The notes under the pieces were generated by a model that searched no databases, was not told the DNA's origin, and was given only the letters and a program-made list of their open reading frames with translations. A stretch of 64,000 nucleotides of DNA from an uncultured Bacteroidales bacterium (GTDB lineage Bacteria > Bacteroidota > Bacteroidia > Bacteroidales > UBA932), in assembly GCA_900319855.1 (NCBI GenBank), contig ONQC01000001.1, positions 1-64,000 of the forward strand, given 5' to 3'. Below are positions 8,967 through 16,862 of the stretch, one piece after another. The number at the start of each line of letters is the position of its first letter. Position 1 is the stretch's first letter. Position numbers and translations under genes: made by a program.

Positions 8967-9383
8967 ATGGGAGCTCGTAAAAGATTAATGGCCGATAAGC
9001 AGAAAGAAGCCAAGAAGCAAACCGCTATAGCCAAATTGAATGATGTGCCTACGTCCCCGCGGAAGATGCGTCTCGTCGCTGACACCGTCCGTGGCGTGGA
9101 AGTAAACCGTGCACTGGATCTGCTGAAATTCTCCAAGAAGGCCCCGTCCATTCCGCTGGAGAAACTTCTCCGCAGCGCCATCGCCAACTGGGAAGCCAAG
9201 AACCCGGATCAGGCCAAGGAGCTTGACGGCGGCAACGTCTACGTCAAGACCATCATGGTCGGCGAAGGCCGCACGCTGAAGAGAATCCGCCCGTGCCCGC
9301 AGGGCCGTGCCGGACGTATCCGCAAGAGAAGCAACCACGTTACCATCGTCCTTGATGTCAAGAAACCCGTACAGGAGGCATAA
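8967..9383 (+). CDS. rplV: 50S ribosomal protein L22
   Basis: A 138-residue L22, lining the exit tunnel with its beta-hairpin. The core begins at [17 protein letters not shown], and the hairpin tip region is [22 protein letters not shown]. The first 25 or so residues are a lysine-rich extension ([12 protein letters not shown]). An internal ATG at codon 8 ([10 protein letters not shown]) is an alternative start. The last codons contain AGGAGG, which would act as ribosome-binding site for rpsC 2 nt downstream. Confidence 0.96.
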   Translation: MGARKRLMADKQKEAKKQTAIAKLNDVPTSPRKMRLVADTVRGVEVNRALDLLKFSKKAPSIPLEKLLRSAIANWEAKNPDQAKELDGGNVYVKTIMVGEGRTLKRIRPCPQGRAGRIRKRSNHVTIVLDVKKPVQEA

Positions 9384-9385
9384 TT

Positions 9386-10153
9386 ATGGGAAGCAAAACT
9401 AATCCTATCAGCAACAGAATCGGTATCACCCGTGGTTGGGACTCCAACTGGGTCGGCGGCAGCTACGCCGAGAAAATCGCCGAGGACTATAAGATCCGCA
9501 AGTACCTGGAGAACCGTCTCGCCAAGGCGAGCCTTTCCAAGATCGTGATCGAACGTACCCTGAAGCTCATCACCGTGACCATCCAGGCCGCACGCCCGGG
9601 TGTCATCATCGGCAAGGGCGGCCAGGAGGTCGACAAGCTCAAGGAAGAACTCAAGAAGGTCACCAAGAAGGATGTCCAGATCAACATCTTCGAGGTCCGT
9701 CGTCCGGAGGTTGACGCCCGCATCGTGGCTGATTCCATCGCCCGTCAGATCGAGGGTCGTGTCTCCTACCGCCGCGCCATCAAGATGGCCATCGCTTCCG
9801 CGATGCGCGTCGGCGCCGAAGGTATCAAGGTTCAGATCGCCGGCCGTGTCGGTGGTGCTGAAATGGCCCGTACCGAGATGTTCAAGGAAGGCCGCACCCC
9901 GCTGCACACCTTCCGTGCCGACATCGACTATGCCCTGGCCGTCGCCAACACCAAGGTCGGCTGCCTCGGTATCAAGGTTTGGATCTGCAACGGTGAGGTC
10001 TACGGCAAGAAGGACCTCTCCCCGAACGCCGGCCTGAGCGCCGCCTCTGCACAGCCGCAGACCCGTGGTGGCGAACGTGAGCGCCGTGGCGGTGACCGTG
10101 GTGGCCGTCGTGGTGGCCGTGGCGGACGCCGTAACGAAAACCGGGGTGAGTAA
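9386..10153 (+). CDS. rpsC: 30S ribosomal protein S3 with Arg/Gly-rich tail
   Basis: A 255-residue S3, part of the mRNA entry channel. The KH domain motif [17 protein letters not shown] is at about residues 72-88 and the C-terminal domain carries [12 protein letters not shown]-like sequence ([17 protein letters not shown]). After residue about 225 an unstructured tail of Arg-Gly-Gly repeats ([17 protein letters not shown]) extends beyond the E. coli length of 233. It is the last gene of this half of the ribosomal operon: a strong terminator follows, and rplP, which should be next, is 10.3 kb away. Confidence 0.96.
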   Translation: MGSKTNPISNRIGITRGWDSNWVGGSYAEKIAEDYKIRKYLENRLAKASLSKIVIERTLKLITVTIQAARPGVIIGKGGQEVDKLKEELKKVTKKDVQINIFEVRRPEVDARIVADSIARQIEGRVSYRRAIKMAIASAMRVGAEGIKVQIAGRVGGAEMARTEMFKEGRTPLHTFRADIDYALAVANTKVGCLGIKVWICNGEVYGKKDLSPNAGLSAASAQPQTRGGERERRGGDRGGRRGGRGGRRNENRGE

Positions 10154-10187
10154 TTCTTTGGAATAAAGAAGAAAATCACTATTTTTG

Positions 10188-10223
10188 AAGCCTGTTCCGC
10201 CAGTAAGCGGGACAGGCTTTTTG
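10188..10223 (+). terminator. Rho-independent terminator after rpsC
   Basis: A 13-bp stem (AAGCCTGTTCCGC with GCGGGACAGGCTT, one G-T pair) encloses the loop CAGTAA and is followed by a T-run. It starts 34 nt after rpsC and would end transcription of the rplC-rpsC unit, so rplP is not reached. Confidence 0.9.
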
Positions 10224-10248
10224 CTTGATAAACAATATTCCCAGGATC

Positions 10249-11268
10249 ATGAAGAAATACATCCTCCTTGCGGCTGCGGCCCTCGTCGCCGCCTCCTGCG
10301 GCCAGAAGGCCGGCCAGACCCTCCTCTCCGGCAAGTTCGGCGAAAACGCCCCTGCCCAAGTCCATGTCCAGACCGCCGCGGTCGACACCGTCCTGAATGT
10401 GTCGAAAGGCGCGTTCTCCTTCAGTGTCCCTACCGACCTGCTGTCCAGCGGTGCCGTCGAGACGGAAGTCGGCCAGCTGTCCTTCGTTCCGGACGGCTCC
10501 AAGCTGACCTTTGATTTCACCGGCGAGACCCCGAAGGTGACCTCCAGCGACAAGGCTTCCGTCACCTCCAGGCTGAATGCCTTCCTCGACAAGGCCCGTG
10601 AGCTGGCTGCCGCCGTCCGTGCCGAGCAGGACGAAGAGAAAGGCGAGGCCCTCTATCAGGAGTACATGAACTACAACAAGCAGACCCTGCTGGACAACAA
10701 GGACAACTTCCTTGGCATGCTGGCCCTGCAGAATGTCTACTACGAAATGGAACCGCAGGAACTGCTTGACGTGATCGGCAACATGGCCCCGGCCCTGCAG
10801 GAGCAGGAGTTCGTCCAGAGTGTCAAGACGGCCACCGAGGCCGTCCTGAAGACCGGCGAAGGTGCCAAGTTCGTCGATTTCGAGATCGAGGAGGAACCGG
10901 GCAAGGTCACCAAGCTCTCCGATTTCGTCGGCAAGGGCAAATACATGCTGGTCGACTTCTGGGCCTCCTGGTGCGGTCCCTGCAAGCGTGAAATGCCGTT
11001 TATCAAGGCGGCCTACGACAAGTTCCACGGTCCGCAGTTCGATGTCCTCAGCATCGCCGTCTGGGATGAGGTGGAAGATACCAAGAAAGCCGCCCCGGAA
11101 CTGGGCATCGTCTGGAACCAGATCATCAACGGCCAGCACATCCCGACCGACCTCTATGGCATCCAGGGCATCCCGCACCTGATCCTCTTCGGCCCCGACG
11201 GCACCATCCTCAAGCGCGGCCTGCGCGGCGAGGCGATTGCCGAAGAATTGGCCAAGTATATCAAGTAA
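10249..11268 (+). CDS. TlpA-like thioredoxin-fold lipoprotein
   Basis: A 339-residue secreted lipoprotein with an N-terminal signal ending in LVAAS-C (Cys17), a 200-residue region resembling the DUF4369-type domain seen before thioredoxin domains in Bacteroidota, and a C-terminal thioredoxin fold with WCGPCKRE, the CGPC pair at 242-245, and a cis-proline context GIQGIPHLILF. It would act as an envelope thiol-disulfide reductase. The ATG at 10249 is chosen because the lipoprotein signal begins there; an upstream TTG at 10225 lies in the terminator tail. The stop TAA is followed at once, in the same frame, by the TTG start of uvrC. Confidence 0.9.
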   Translation: MKKYILLAAAALVAASCGQKAGQTLLSGKFGENAPAQVHVQTAAVDTVLNVSKGAFSFSVPTDLLSSGAVETEVGQLSFVPDGSKLTFDFTGETPKVTSSDKASVTSRLNAFLDKARELAAAVRAEQDEEKGEALYQEYMNYNKQTLLDNKDNFLGMLALQNVYYEMEPQELLDVIGNMAPALQEQEFVQSVKTATEAVLKTGEGAKFVDFEIEEEPGKVTKLSDFVGKGKYMLVDFWASWCGPCKREMPFIKAAYDKFHGPQFDVLSIAVWDEVEDTKKAAPELGIVWNQIINGQHIPTDLYGIQGIPHLILFGPDGTILKRGLRGEAIAEELAKYIK

Positions 11269-13065
11269 TTGGACGTCAGAGAAAAAATATCCTTATTTCC
11301 GCATTCCCCCGGTGTCTACCGCTACTATGACGCCGAGGGGAATGTCATCTATGTAGGCAAGGCGAAGGACCTGCACAAGCGGGTCGCCCAATATTTCGTC
11401 CCGCCGGAGCGGCTCAACCGCAAGACCCGCATCCTGGTCTCGAAGATCGCCGACGCCCAGTTTACGGTCGTGGGATCCGAGGCGGATGCCCTGCTGCTGG
11501 AAAACAACCTCATCAAGCAGTACAAGCCCCGGTACAACATCCTGCTCAAGGACTCGAAGACCTATCCCTGGATCTGCGTGAGCGCGGATGAGTATCCCAA
11601 GGTCTTCCTGACCCGCCGGCTGGTCAAGGACGGCTCCCGCTATTTCGGACCCTACAGCAGCGTCATGCATGCGCGCAACCTCCTGGAACTCTTCCGGGAG
11701 CTGTATCCGCTGCGCACCTGTGCGCTGAAAATCGACTCCCAGGCCATCCTGCGGCGGAAATTCCGTCCTTGCCTGGAATACCACATCGGACGCTGCAAAG
11801 GCTGTTGCATCGGTGCCGTTTCCAAAGAGGAATACGGCGGATGGATCTCCGAGATCACCACGTTGCTCAGCGGCGGCGGCCGGGAAATGATCCGGCATTA
11901 CAAGGGCTTGATGGAAGAGGCGGCCGAGACCCTGGATTTCGAACAGGCGGCCGTTTACAAGGAGAAGATGACCTCGCTGGAGAAGCATTACGGCAAATCC
12001 ATCATCAGCAGCGCCTCCATCGGCGACGTGGATGTCTTCGCCCTGGTGCAGGATGCCGCGGAGGCCTTCGGCCATTTCATGCGTATCCGCGGCGGCTCGG
12101 TGATCCAGAGCCTCGGCCTGGGATTCAAGCTGCAGATCGAGGAAGAACCCTCTTCTGTGCTCAGCACCTTCCTCGCCGAGATCGAGTCCAAATTCGGCAG
12201 TCTGTCCAAGGAAGTCCTCGTCCCCTTCCTCCCGGATGTCGAGATCGACGGCGTGGAATTCCGCATTCCCGTCAAGGGCGACAAGCTGGCTTTGCTGCAG
12301 CTCGGCACCCGGAACGCCAAGGAATTGCAATTCAACACCCTCAAGCAACGGGAGCACACCGATCCCGACCAGTTCTACCTCAAGGTCATGGAGGACCTGC
12401 AGAAGGCCCTTGGCATGAAGGAACTGCCCCGGCACATGGAGTGTTTTGACAACTCCAACATCCAGGGGACGAATCCGGTGGCCTCCTGCGTCGTGTTCCG
12501 GGACGGCAAACCGTCCAAGAAGGATTACCGGCGCTTCAAGATCAAGACGGTCATCGGGGCCAACGACTATGCTTCCATGAAGGAAGTGGTCAACCGCCGG
12601 TACAGCCGGATGCTGATGGAGGCGCCCGACGACCTGCCGCAGCTGGTGGTCATCGACGGCGGCAAGGGCCAGTTGGATTTCGCCTACCAGGCCCTGGCGG
12701 AACTGGGCCTGACGGAACGGCTGACGGTGGTCGGCCTGGCCAAGCGGCTGGAAGAGGTCATCCGGGTCGGAGACCCCTATCCGCTGTTCATCGACCGCAA
12801 TTCCCAGGCACTCAAGGTCCTCCAGCAGATCCGTGACGAAGCCCACCGCTTCGGCATCACCTTCCACCGCAACCTGCGCAGCAAAGCCCAGGTAGATTCC
12901 GCCCTGCGGGAGATCATGGGCGTTGGCGAAAAGACCGAGCAGCGCCTGCTCCTGCATTATGGCTCCGTGGCCCGTATCGCCGCCGCGTCGCGTTCCGACC
13001 TGGCGGCTTTCCTGGGGAGCGACGCCCTGGCCGGCCGCATCCTCGATACCCTGAATGAATCATGA
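11269..13065 (+). CDS. uvrC: Excinuclease ABC subunit C
   Basis: A 598-residue UvrC making the dual incisions of nucleotide excision repair. In order: GIY-YIG domain (SPGVYRYYDAEGNVIYVGKA, about 12-31), Cys-rich region HIGRCKGCC, UVR motif (LDFEQAAVYKEKM), RNase H-like endonuclease domain with ECFDNSNIQG and VIDGGKGQL, and a C-terminal helix-hairpin-helix pair (IMGVGEKTEQRLL). The start is TTG directly after the stop of the preceding gene; no upstream alternative is possible in frame. Overlaps pnuC by 4 nt. Confidence 0.96.
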   Translation: MDVREKISLFPHSPGVYRYYDAEGNVIYVGKAKDLHKRVAQYFVPPERLNRKTRILVSKIADAQFTVVGSEADALLLENNLIKQYKPRYNILLKDSKTYPWICVSADEYPKVFLTRRLVKDGSRYFGPYSSVMHARNLLELFRELYPLRTCALKIDSQAILRRKFRPCLEYHIGRCKGCCIGAVSKEEYGGWISEITTLLSGGGREMIRHYKGLMEEAAETLDFEQAAVYKEKMTSLEKHYGKSIISSASIGDVDVFALVQDAAEAFGHFMRIRGGSVIQSLGLGFKLQIEEEPSSVLSTFLAEIESKFGSLSKEVLVPFLPDVEIDGVEFRIPVKGDKLALLQLGTRNAKELQFNTLKQREHTDPDQFYLKVMEDLQKALGMKELPRHMECFDNSNIQGTNPVASCVVFRDGKPSKKDYRRFKIKTVIGANDYASMKEVVNRRYSRMLMEAPDDLPQLVVIDGGKGQLDFAYQALAELGLTERLTVVGLAKRLEEVIRVGDPYPLFIDRNSQALKVLQQIRDEAHRFGITFHRNLRSKAQVDSALREIMGVGEKTEQRLLLHYGSVARIAAASRSDLAAFLGSDALAGRILDTLNES

Positions 13066-13802
13066 ACGACAAGAAATTCAACAAGATCTTTTCGACGACC
13101 CTGCTGACCCTGATGGTGGTCGTCATCGCGATAACGACCGCTTTCAAACTGCAGGATCCGCAGGCGCGGACGGTCATGCTGCTGATTGCCGCCTTCGGGT
13201 CGGTCATGGGCGTCGCCTCTACCGTCCTGTCGGCCAACGGCCTGTTGTGGACCTTCCTCTTCGGCGTCCTGGACGTGACCCTCGGCTCGATCATTGCCAT
13301 CGACAACGGCCTGTGGGGCAATTTCGCCCTGCACTTTTTCTTCTTCCTGCCGATGCAGTTCGTGGGCCTCTGGCAATGGCGCAAGCGCGGTGCCAGCGGA
13401 GAGAAGGAAGTAAGGGCCCGCCGGCTGACCCCGAAACAACGGTGGCTGGTGGTCGGCTGCATGCTGGCCGGACTCGCTGTTTCCTATGCCGTGCTGCTGT
13501 GGATCAAGATGCGGACCGTAGCGCCCGCCGAAATCAACCGGCCGCAGGTTTTCTTCGATGCTGCGGTCTTCACCTTCAACATTGCCGGCCAGATCCTGAT
13601 GTCCCTGGCATATATGGAGCAATGGGTGGTATGGAATTTGGTAAATGTATCTTCGATCTGCCTGTGGGGCAGTACGATGGTCTCTTCGGAGGCCTCCAGC
13701 TATACCGTGGTCATGTTCATCAAGTACTGCTTCTACCTGTTGAACTCGATCAATGGGTTGCGGATTTGGATCAATCTTTCCCGGACTCCGTCCGAGGATT
13801 GA
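13062..13802 (+). CDS. PnuC-family nicotinamide/vitamin transporter
   Basis: A 246-residue membrane protein with about seven hydrophobic segments, matching the PnuC family, which takes up nicotinamide riboside or related vitamins by facilitated diffusion coupled to intracellular phosphorylation. Family features are QFVGLWQWRKRG, a late EQWVVWNLVNVSSICLW segment and KYCFYLLNSINGLRIW. Substrate cannot be fixed, since PnuC relatives also carry thiamine or riboflavin (PnuT, PnuX). No adjacent kinase gene gives a clue. The ATG overlaps the uvrC stop (ATGA). Confidence 0.82.
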   Translation: MNDKKFNKIFSTTLLTLMVVVIAITTAFKLQDPQARTVMLLIAAFGSVMGVASTVLSANGLLWTFLFGVLDVTLGSIIAIDNGLWGNFALHFFFFLPMQFVGLWQWRKRGASGEKEVRARRLTPKQRWLVVGCMLAGLAVSYAVLLWIKMRTVAPAEINRPQVFFDAAVFTFNIAGQILMSLAYMEQWVVWNLVNVSSICLWGSTMVSSEASSYTVVMFIKYCFYLLNSINGLRIWINLSRTPSED

Positions 13803-13814
13803 GAATCAACGGGA

Positions 13815-13831
13815 TAACCCCGGCGGGGTTA
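13815..13831 (+). terminator. Possible weak terminator after pnuC
   Basis: A perfect 7-bp hairpin (TAACCCC, loop GGC, GGGGTTA) 12 nt after the pnuC stop. There is no good T-run, so termination is uncertain. Confidence 0.4.
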
Positions 13832-13846
13832 CATGTTTTGGGCGAA

Positions 13847-13881
13847 TTTGTTTTATTTGTCAGAATTTTTTCGTTACTTTG
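13847..13881 (+). promoter_or_regulatory. Likely promoter of acpP
   Basis: TTACTTTG (13874-13881) differs from TAnnTTTG at one base. TTTG motifs lie upstream at 13847-13850 and 13856-13859, at spacings of 23 and 14 rather than the usual 18-21, so the -33 assignment is uncertain. The leader would be about 50 nt. Confidence 0.5.
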
Positions 13882-13936
13882 CCGGACAAACTGAAATTGT
13901 GTATTATAAACTATAAACAACAAATTCTTATTTATT

Positions 13937-14182
13937 ATGGAAGACGTAGTAAAAAAGGTGAAAGCCATCATCGTTGACAAGCTCGGCGTTGAAGAGTCTG
14001 AGGTCACTGAGACCGCGAACTTCACCAACGACCTCGGTGCCGATTCCCTCGATACCGTCGAACTTCTCATGGAATTCGAGAAGGAATTCGGTGTCAAGAT
14101 CCCGGATGAGGATGCCGCCGGCATCGCCACTGTTGCTGATGCCATCAACTATGTTGAGGCGAAACTTGCTGAGAAAGAGTAA
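13937..14182 (+). CDS. acpP: Acyl carrier protein
   Basis: An 81-residue acidic acyl carrier protein that holds growing fatty-acid chains on 4'-phosphopantetheine. The attachment site is the serine of [11 protein letters not shown] (about Ser38). It is a single gene between its own promoter and terminator. In many Bacteroidota acpP is followed by fabF and rnc; here neither is next to it, the following gene being convergent DUF4270. Confidence 0.96.
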   Translation: MEDVVKKVKAIIVDKLGVEESEVTETANFTNDLGADSLDTVELLMEFEKEFGVKIPDEDAAGIATVADAINYVEAKLAEKE

Positions 14183-14203
14183 ATTCTTCAATAAAGCAAA
14201 ATG

Positions 14204-14240
14204 ATGAAGGCTGCCTGGAAAGGCAGCCTTCATTTATTTT
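14204..14240. terminator. Bidirectional terminator between acpP and DUF4270 gene
   Basis: A perfect 12-bp stem, ATGAAGGCTGCC and its complement, with loop TGGAAA, followed by a T-rich stretch on the plus strand. It lies between convergent genes and can serve both. Confidence 0.85.
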
Positions 14241-14263
14241 GCGATGCCGTGTATGGCCGAGCC

Positions 14264-15907
14264 TTATTCGCTGGCCGGCACGGCGAAGGTCACCCGCAGG
14301 CGGGGCGCATTTTCTGCGTCGGGACCATTGAGGACGGCGCGGTAATAGCGGTGGAAGTCCATCATGGACTGCTTGGAAACGGTCGAACCGGATGAATTGA
14401 GCATGTTGGCCATCATCAGGTAGTTGTAATAGTTGTAATAGTTGCCGTAGCCACCGTAGCCGCCATAGCCGCCGTAACCGCCATAGCCATAGCCTCCGTA
14501 TCCGTATCCGCCGTAACCGCCATAACCGCCGTACATGCTGTTGTAGTAGCTGGCGTAGGCCATTTGCTGGTAGTAGTCGGCCATTTCGCTGTTGGCGTTG
14601 CTGCTGCTGGTGGTCGTGACGACCTCGTCCGCCATGGCCAGGAACCAGATGTCGTAATTCTCGATCTTCTCCGTATCCTTGAGCCGCAGGATCGACTGCA
14701 CATGGTGCGACAGGTCCGGAGCGTACATCAGGGTCGAACGGTTGATCGTGCCCTGGTTCTCGGTCGCTACGCTGGCGTCGGTGATGCCGGCGAAGGTGAT
14801 GGAGGTATCGGTCACGATGCGGCAGGTCGGACTCAGCGTCGTCGGATACAGGCGCATGTCTTCATAGTTCTCCGGGAACTCGAAGGGCATCTCGATCGTG
14901 GCTTTGTTGACGATGATCTGCGAAACGTCTCCATATTTGGCGACAATCTCCGAAAGCTTGTCCTTGATGGACTGCGCCTTGACGACGGGCTTCAGGCCGC
15001 GTCCGCCTTCAAACCAGATCTTGTCGGTCGCCTTGCCTTCCATCTTCTCCTTGCTCTCATGGGTCGCCAGGTCGTAGGCGATCTGCGGGTATTCGGTCGC
15101 CGACGTGGAGGAGACGCCGCTCATATCATACTTCTGGACCGGGCCGATATAGAAATAGAAGGAAGTGTCAACCTGGCTGCGGGTGCCGTAGTCCGCCTTG
15201 AATTTCAAGACGGCGTAGCTGCCGTAGATACTGCCGCTGGCCACGTCGAGCGGGACCTTGAACATGTTGATGCGGCCGCCGTTGCCAATCGGCTCGTCGG
15301 TCGTGATATAGATGCCCGGGAAATGCTTGCGGTAGGTCTCGATGTCATCCAGGTCCGCCTGGGTGATCTGCATGTAGCGTTCGCCGAATTCCTTGCTGAA
15401 ATTGAACGAGAGGGAGTCGGTGCCGCTGAAGACCGGGACACCCAGGGTGATCCGCTGGGCGGAATGCTCGATCTTGGGGGCGCTGGCCTTCATGTCAAGC
15501 TCCTTCTCGAGGGCATAGACGTTGATGTTCTGCAGGATGTGGGCCTGGGAAGGGTCTTCGCACGACACGGAATCATACGGTGCCGTGAAATGGAAGCTCT
15601 TGAAGGTCGCGTTCTTGCCGAAATCGAGGGTGTCCATGATCGGGACGAGGGTGAAGGCGGCGCTGCGCGTGGTCAAGCCGAACTGTGCGTCGCGGATGGC
15701 GCCGACGGTGAACCGGTAGGTACTGTAGCCGGACAGGCTGTCCGGGCAGGCCATTTCGATATCGTCGAGGTTGAATTCGGCGGTGTAGAGATTGTATTTC
15801 TGGTTGGTGGCGATGTAGTCTTCGCCAAGCTGGTTGTCGATGCCGAAGCAAGAGGTCAGGCAAGCCGCCGCCAGAAGGGCGGCCAGCCCGTGGAATCGGA
15901 ATTTCAT
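14264..15907 (-). CDS. DUF4270 lipoprotein with Gly-Gly-Tyr repeat
   Basis: A 547-residue outer-surface or periplasmic lipoprotein of the DUF4270 family, with a signal ending LTSC (Cys20). The family is Bacteroidota-specific and of unknown function. It is translated 3 nt after the short glycogen synthase, a pairing seen in other Bacteroidales, so the two likely share a promoter at 16799-16806. Unusual is a low-complexity insertion near the C-terminus (14420-14532) made of GGY and GYGGY units followed by NYY repeats, which interrupts otherwise ordinary sequence between a Ser/Asn-rich linker and the last 50 residues. Confidence 0.85.
   Translation of the reverse strand: MKFRFHGLAALLAAACLTSCFGIDNQLGEDYIATNQKYNLYTAEFNLDDIEMACPDSLSGYSTYRFTVGAIRDAQFGLTTRSAAFTLVPIMDTLDFGKNATFKSFHFTAPYDSVSCEDPSQAHILQNINVYALEKELDMKASAPKIEHSAQRITLGVPVFSGTDSLSFNFSKEFGERYMQITQADLDDIETYRKHFPGIYITTDEPIGNGGRINMFKVPLDVASGSIYGSYAVLKFKADYGTRSQVDTSFYFYIGPVQKYDMSGVSSTSATEYPQIAYDLATHESKEKMEGKATDKIWFEGGRGLKPVVKAQSIKDKLSEIVAKYGDVSQIIVNKATIEMPFEFPENYEDMRLYPTTLSPTCRIVTDTSITFAGITDASVATENQGTINRSTLMYAPDLSHHVQSILRLKDTEKIENYDIWFLAMADEVVTTTSSSNANSEMADYYQQMAYASYYNSMYGGYGGYGGYGYGGYGYGGYGGYGGYGGYGNYYNYYNYLMMANMLNSSGSTVSKQSMMDFHRYYRAVLNGPDAENAPRLRVTFAVPASE
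14420..14532 (-). repeat. Tandem Gly-Gly-Tyr and Asn-Tyr-Tyr coding repeat
   Basis: Within the DUF4270 gene, 9-nt units such as CCGCCATAG and CCGCCGTAA (plus strand) repeat about nine times and encode GGY; next to them TAGTTGTAA-like units encode NYY. Third-base variation between units shows that it has been maintained at protein level rather than being a fresh slippage expansion. Confidence 0.85.
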
Positions 15908-15910
15908 GCG

Positions 15911-16738
15911 CTACAGCTGGTCATAAAAACGGTTATACGCGTCGATGTAGGAGCCGTCTTCGAGGGCTGCCGCATCAAAGGGCAGCAGCGGAAGGCCGAG
16001 GCTCTTGCAGTAATCCGTAATCTCGGGGGCGACATTCGCTGCGCCCAGGATGATGCCGTCGGAATACTGCGCTGCAGTTTTAGCAAGATTTATGCCATCG
16101 GCCCGGTCCCGGAGGAAGGGCAGGTCGTCCTCGCCTACGCCGCCGAATTTGGCCAGTTTGGCGAAATCGGCGGAGAAGGGCTCCGTCGGCGTATCGTCAT
16201 ACAGGGAGAGCACGATTTTGCTGTTGGAGAAAATCGGGTCTTCGCGATAGGTCTTTTTCAGGTAGGCCGGCAGGACCTGGGAGATCCAGCCGTGGCAGTG
16301 GATGATATCCGGGGCCCAGCGTTGTTTCTTGACGGCTTCCAGGACGCCGCGGGCGAAGAAGACGGCCCGTTCCGCATTGTCTGCGAAAAAGACGCCCTTC
16401 TCGTCGGCATAGGTTTGCTTGCGGCGGAAATAGTCTTCGTTGTCAATGAAATAGATCTGCATGCGGGCGGCGGAGATCGACGCCACCTTGATGATGAGCG
16501 GACGGTCGACGTCGCCGATGATGATGTTCATTCCGGAGAGCCGGATGACTTCATGCAGCTGGTTTTTCCTCTCGTTGATGCAGCCATAACGGGGCATGAA
16601 CGACCGGATTTCCTTCCGGCGTTCCTGGATTCCCTGGGGGAGTTCCCGGCCGATGCGGGCGATCGGCGACTCCGGGAGATAGGGGAAAATCTCGGAATTG
16701 ACGAACAGGATCTTTTTTGCGGAATCACCCATAATCAT
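15911..16738 (-). CDS. Short glycogen/starch synthase homologue (GT5 N-terminal domain only)
   Basis: A 275-residue protein matching only the N-terminal half of GT5 glycogen synthases: ILFVNSEIFPYLPES corresponds to the ADP-glucose loop region (which in active enzymes contains KTGGL, absent here), and PDIIHCHGWISQVLP matches the usual HxHDW segment. The C-terminal GT-B half with the E-x7-E motif is missing. Such short forms occur widely in Bacteroidales next to DUF4270 or pantothenate genes, so this is a family trait rather than a truncation. Glucosyltransferase activity is doubtful. ATG codons at 16738 and 16732 are both possible starts. Confidence 0.82.
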   Translation of the reverse strand: MIMGDSAKKILFVNSEIFPYLPESPIARIGRELPQGIQERRKEIRSFMPRYGCINERKNQLHEVIRLSGMNIIIGDVDRPLIIKVASISAARMQIYFIDNEDYFRRKQTYADEKGVFFADNAERAVFFARGVLEAVKKQRWAPDIIHCHGWISQVLPAYLKKTYREDPIFSNSKIVLSLYDDTPTEPFSADFAKLAKFGGVGEDDLPFLRDRADGINLAKTAAQYSDGIILGAANVAPEITDYCKSLGLPLLPFDAAALEDGSYIDAYNRFYDQL

Positions 16739-16798
16739 TTTGCTTCAAATCCTTTCCGGCCCTCCTGAATCAACGGGAAAGGGCGGAAATCTAGTTTA

Positions 16799-16806
16799 CA
16801 AAGATA
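16799..16806 (-). promoter_or_regulatory. -7 element for the glycogen synthase-DUF4270 unit
   Basis: TATCTTTG on the minus strand, about 60 nt before the start codon. It is back to back with the ftsX promoter on the other strand. Confidence 0.6.
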
Positions 16807-16836
16807 AGATTTTTTTTTCATATTTCCATAAATCAC

Positions 16837-16844
16837 TATCTTTG
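16837..16844 (+). promoter_or_regulatory. -7 element of the ftsX promoter
   Basis: TATCTTTG matches TAnnTTTG exactly, 18 nt before the ftsX ATG, giving a leader of roughly 12 nt. A clear -33 TTTG is not seen. Confidence 0.6.
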
Positions 16845-16862
16845 ACATCTATTTGGAGTACT

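Noticed and set aside
14420-14532. Short tandem repeats considered as a CRISPR array
   Set aside because: Units are 9 nt without spacers, in frame, and encode GGY inside a coding gene.
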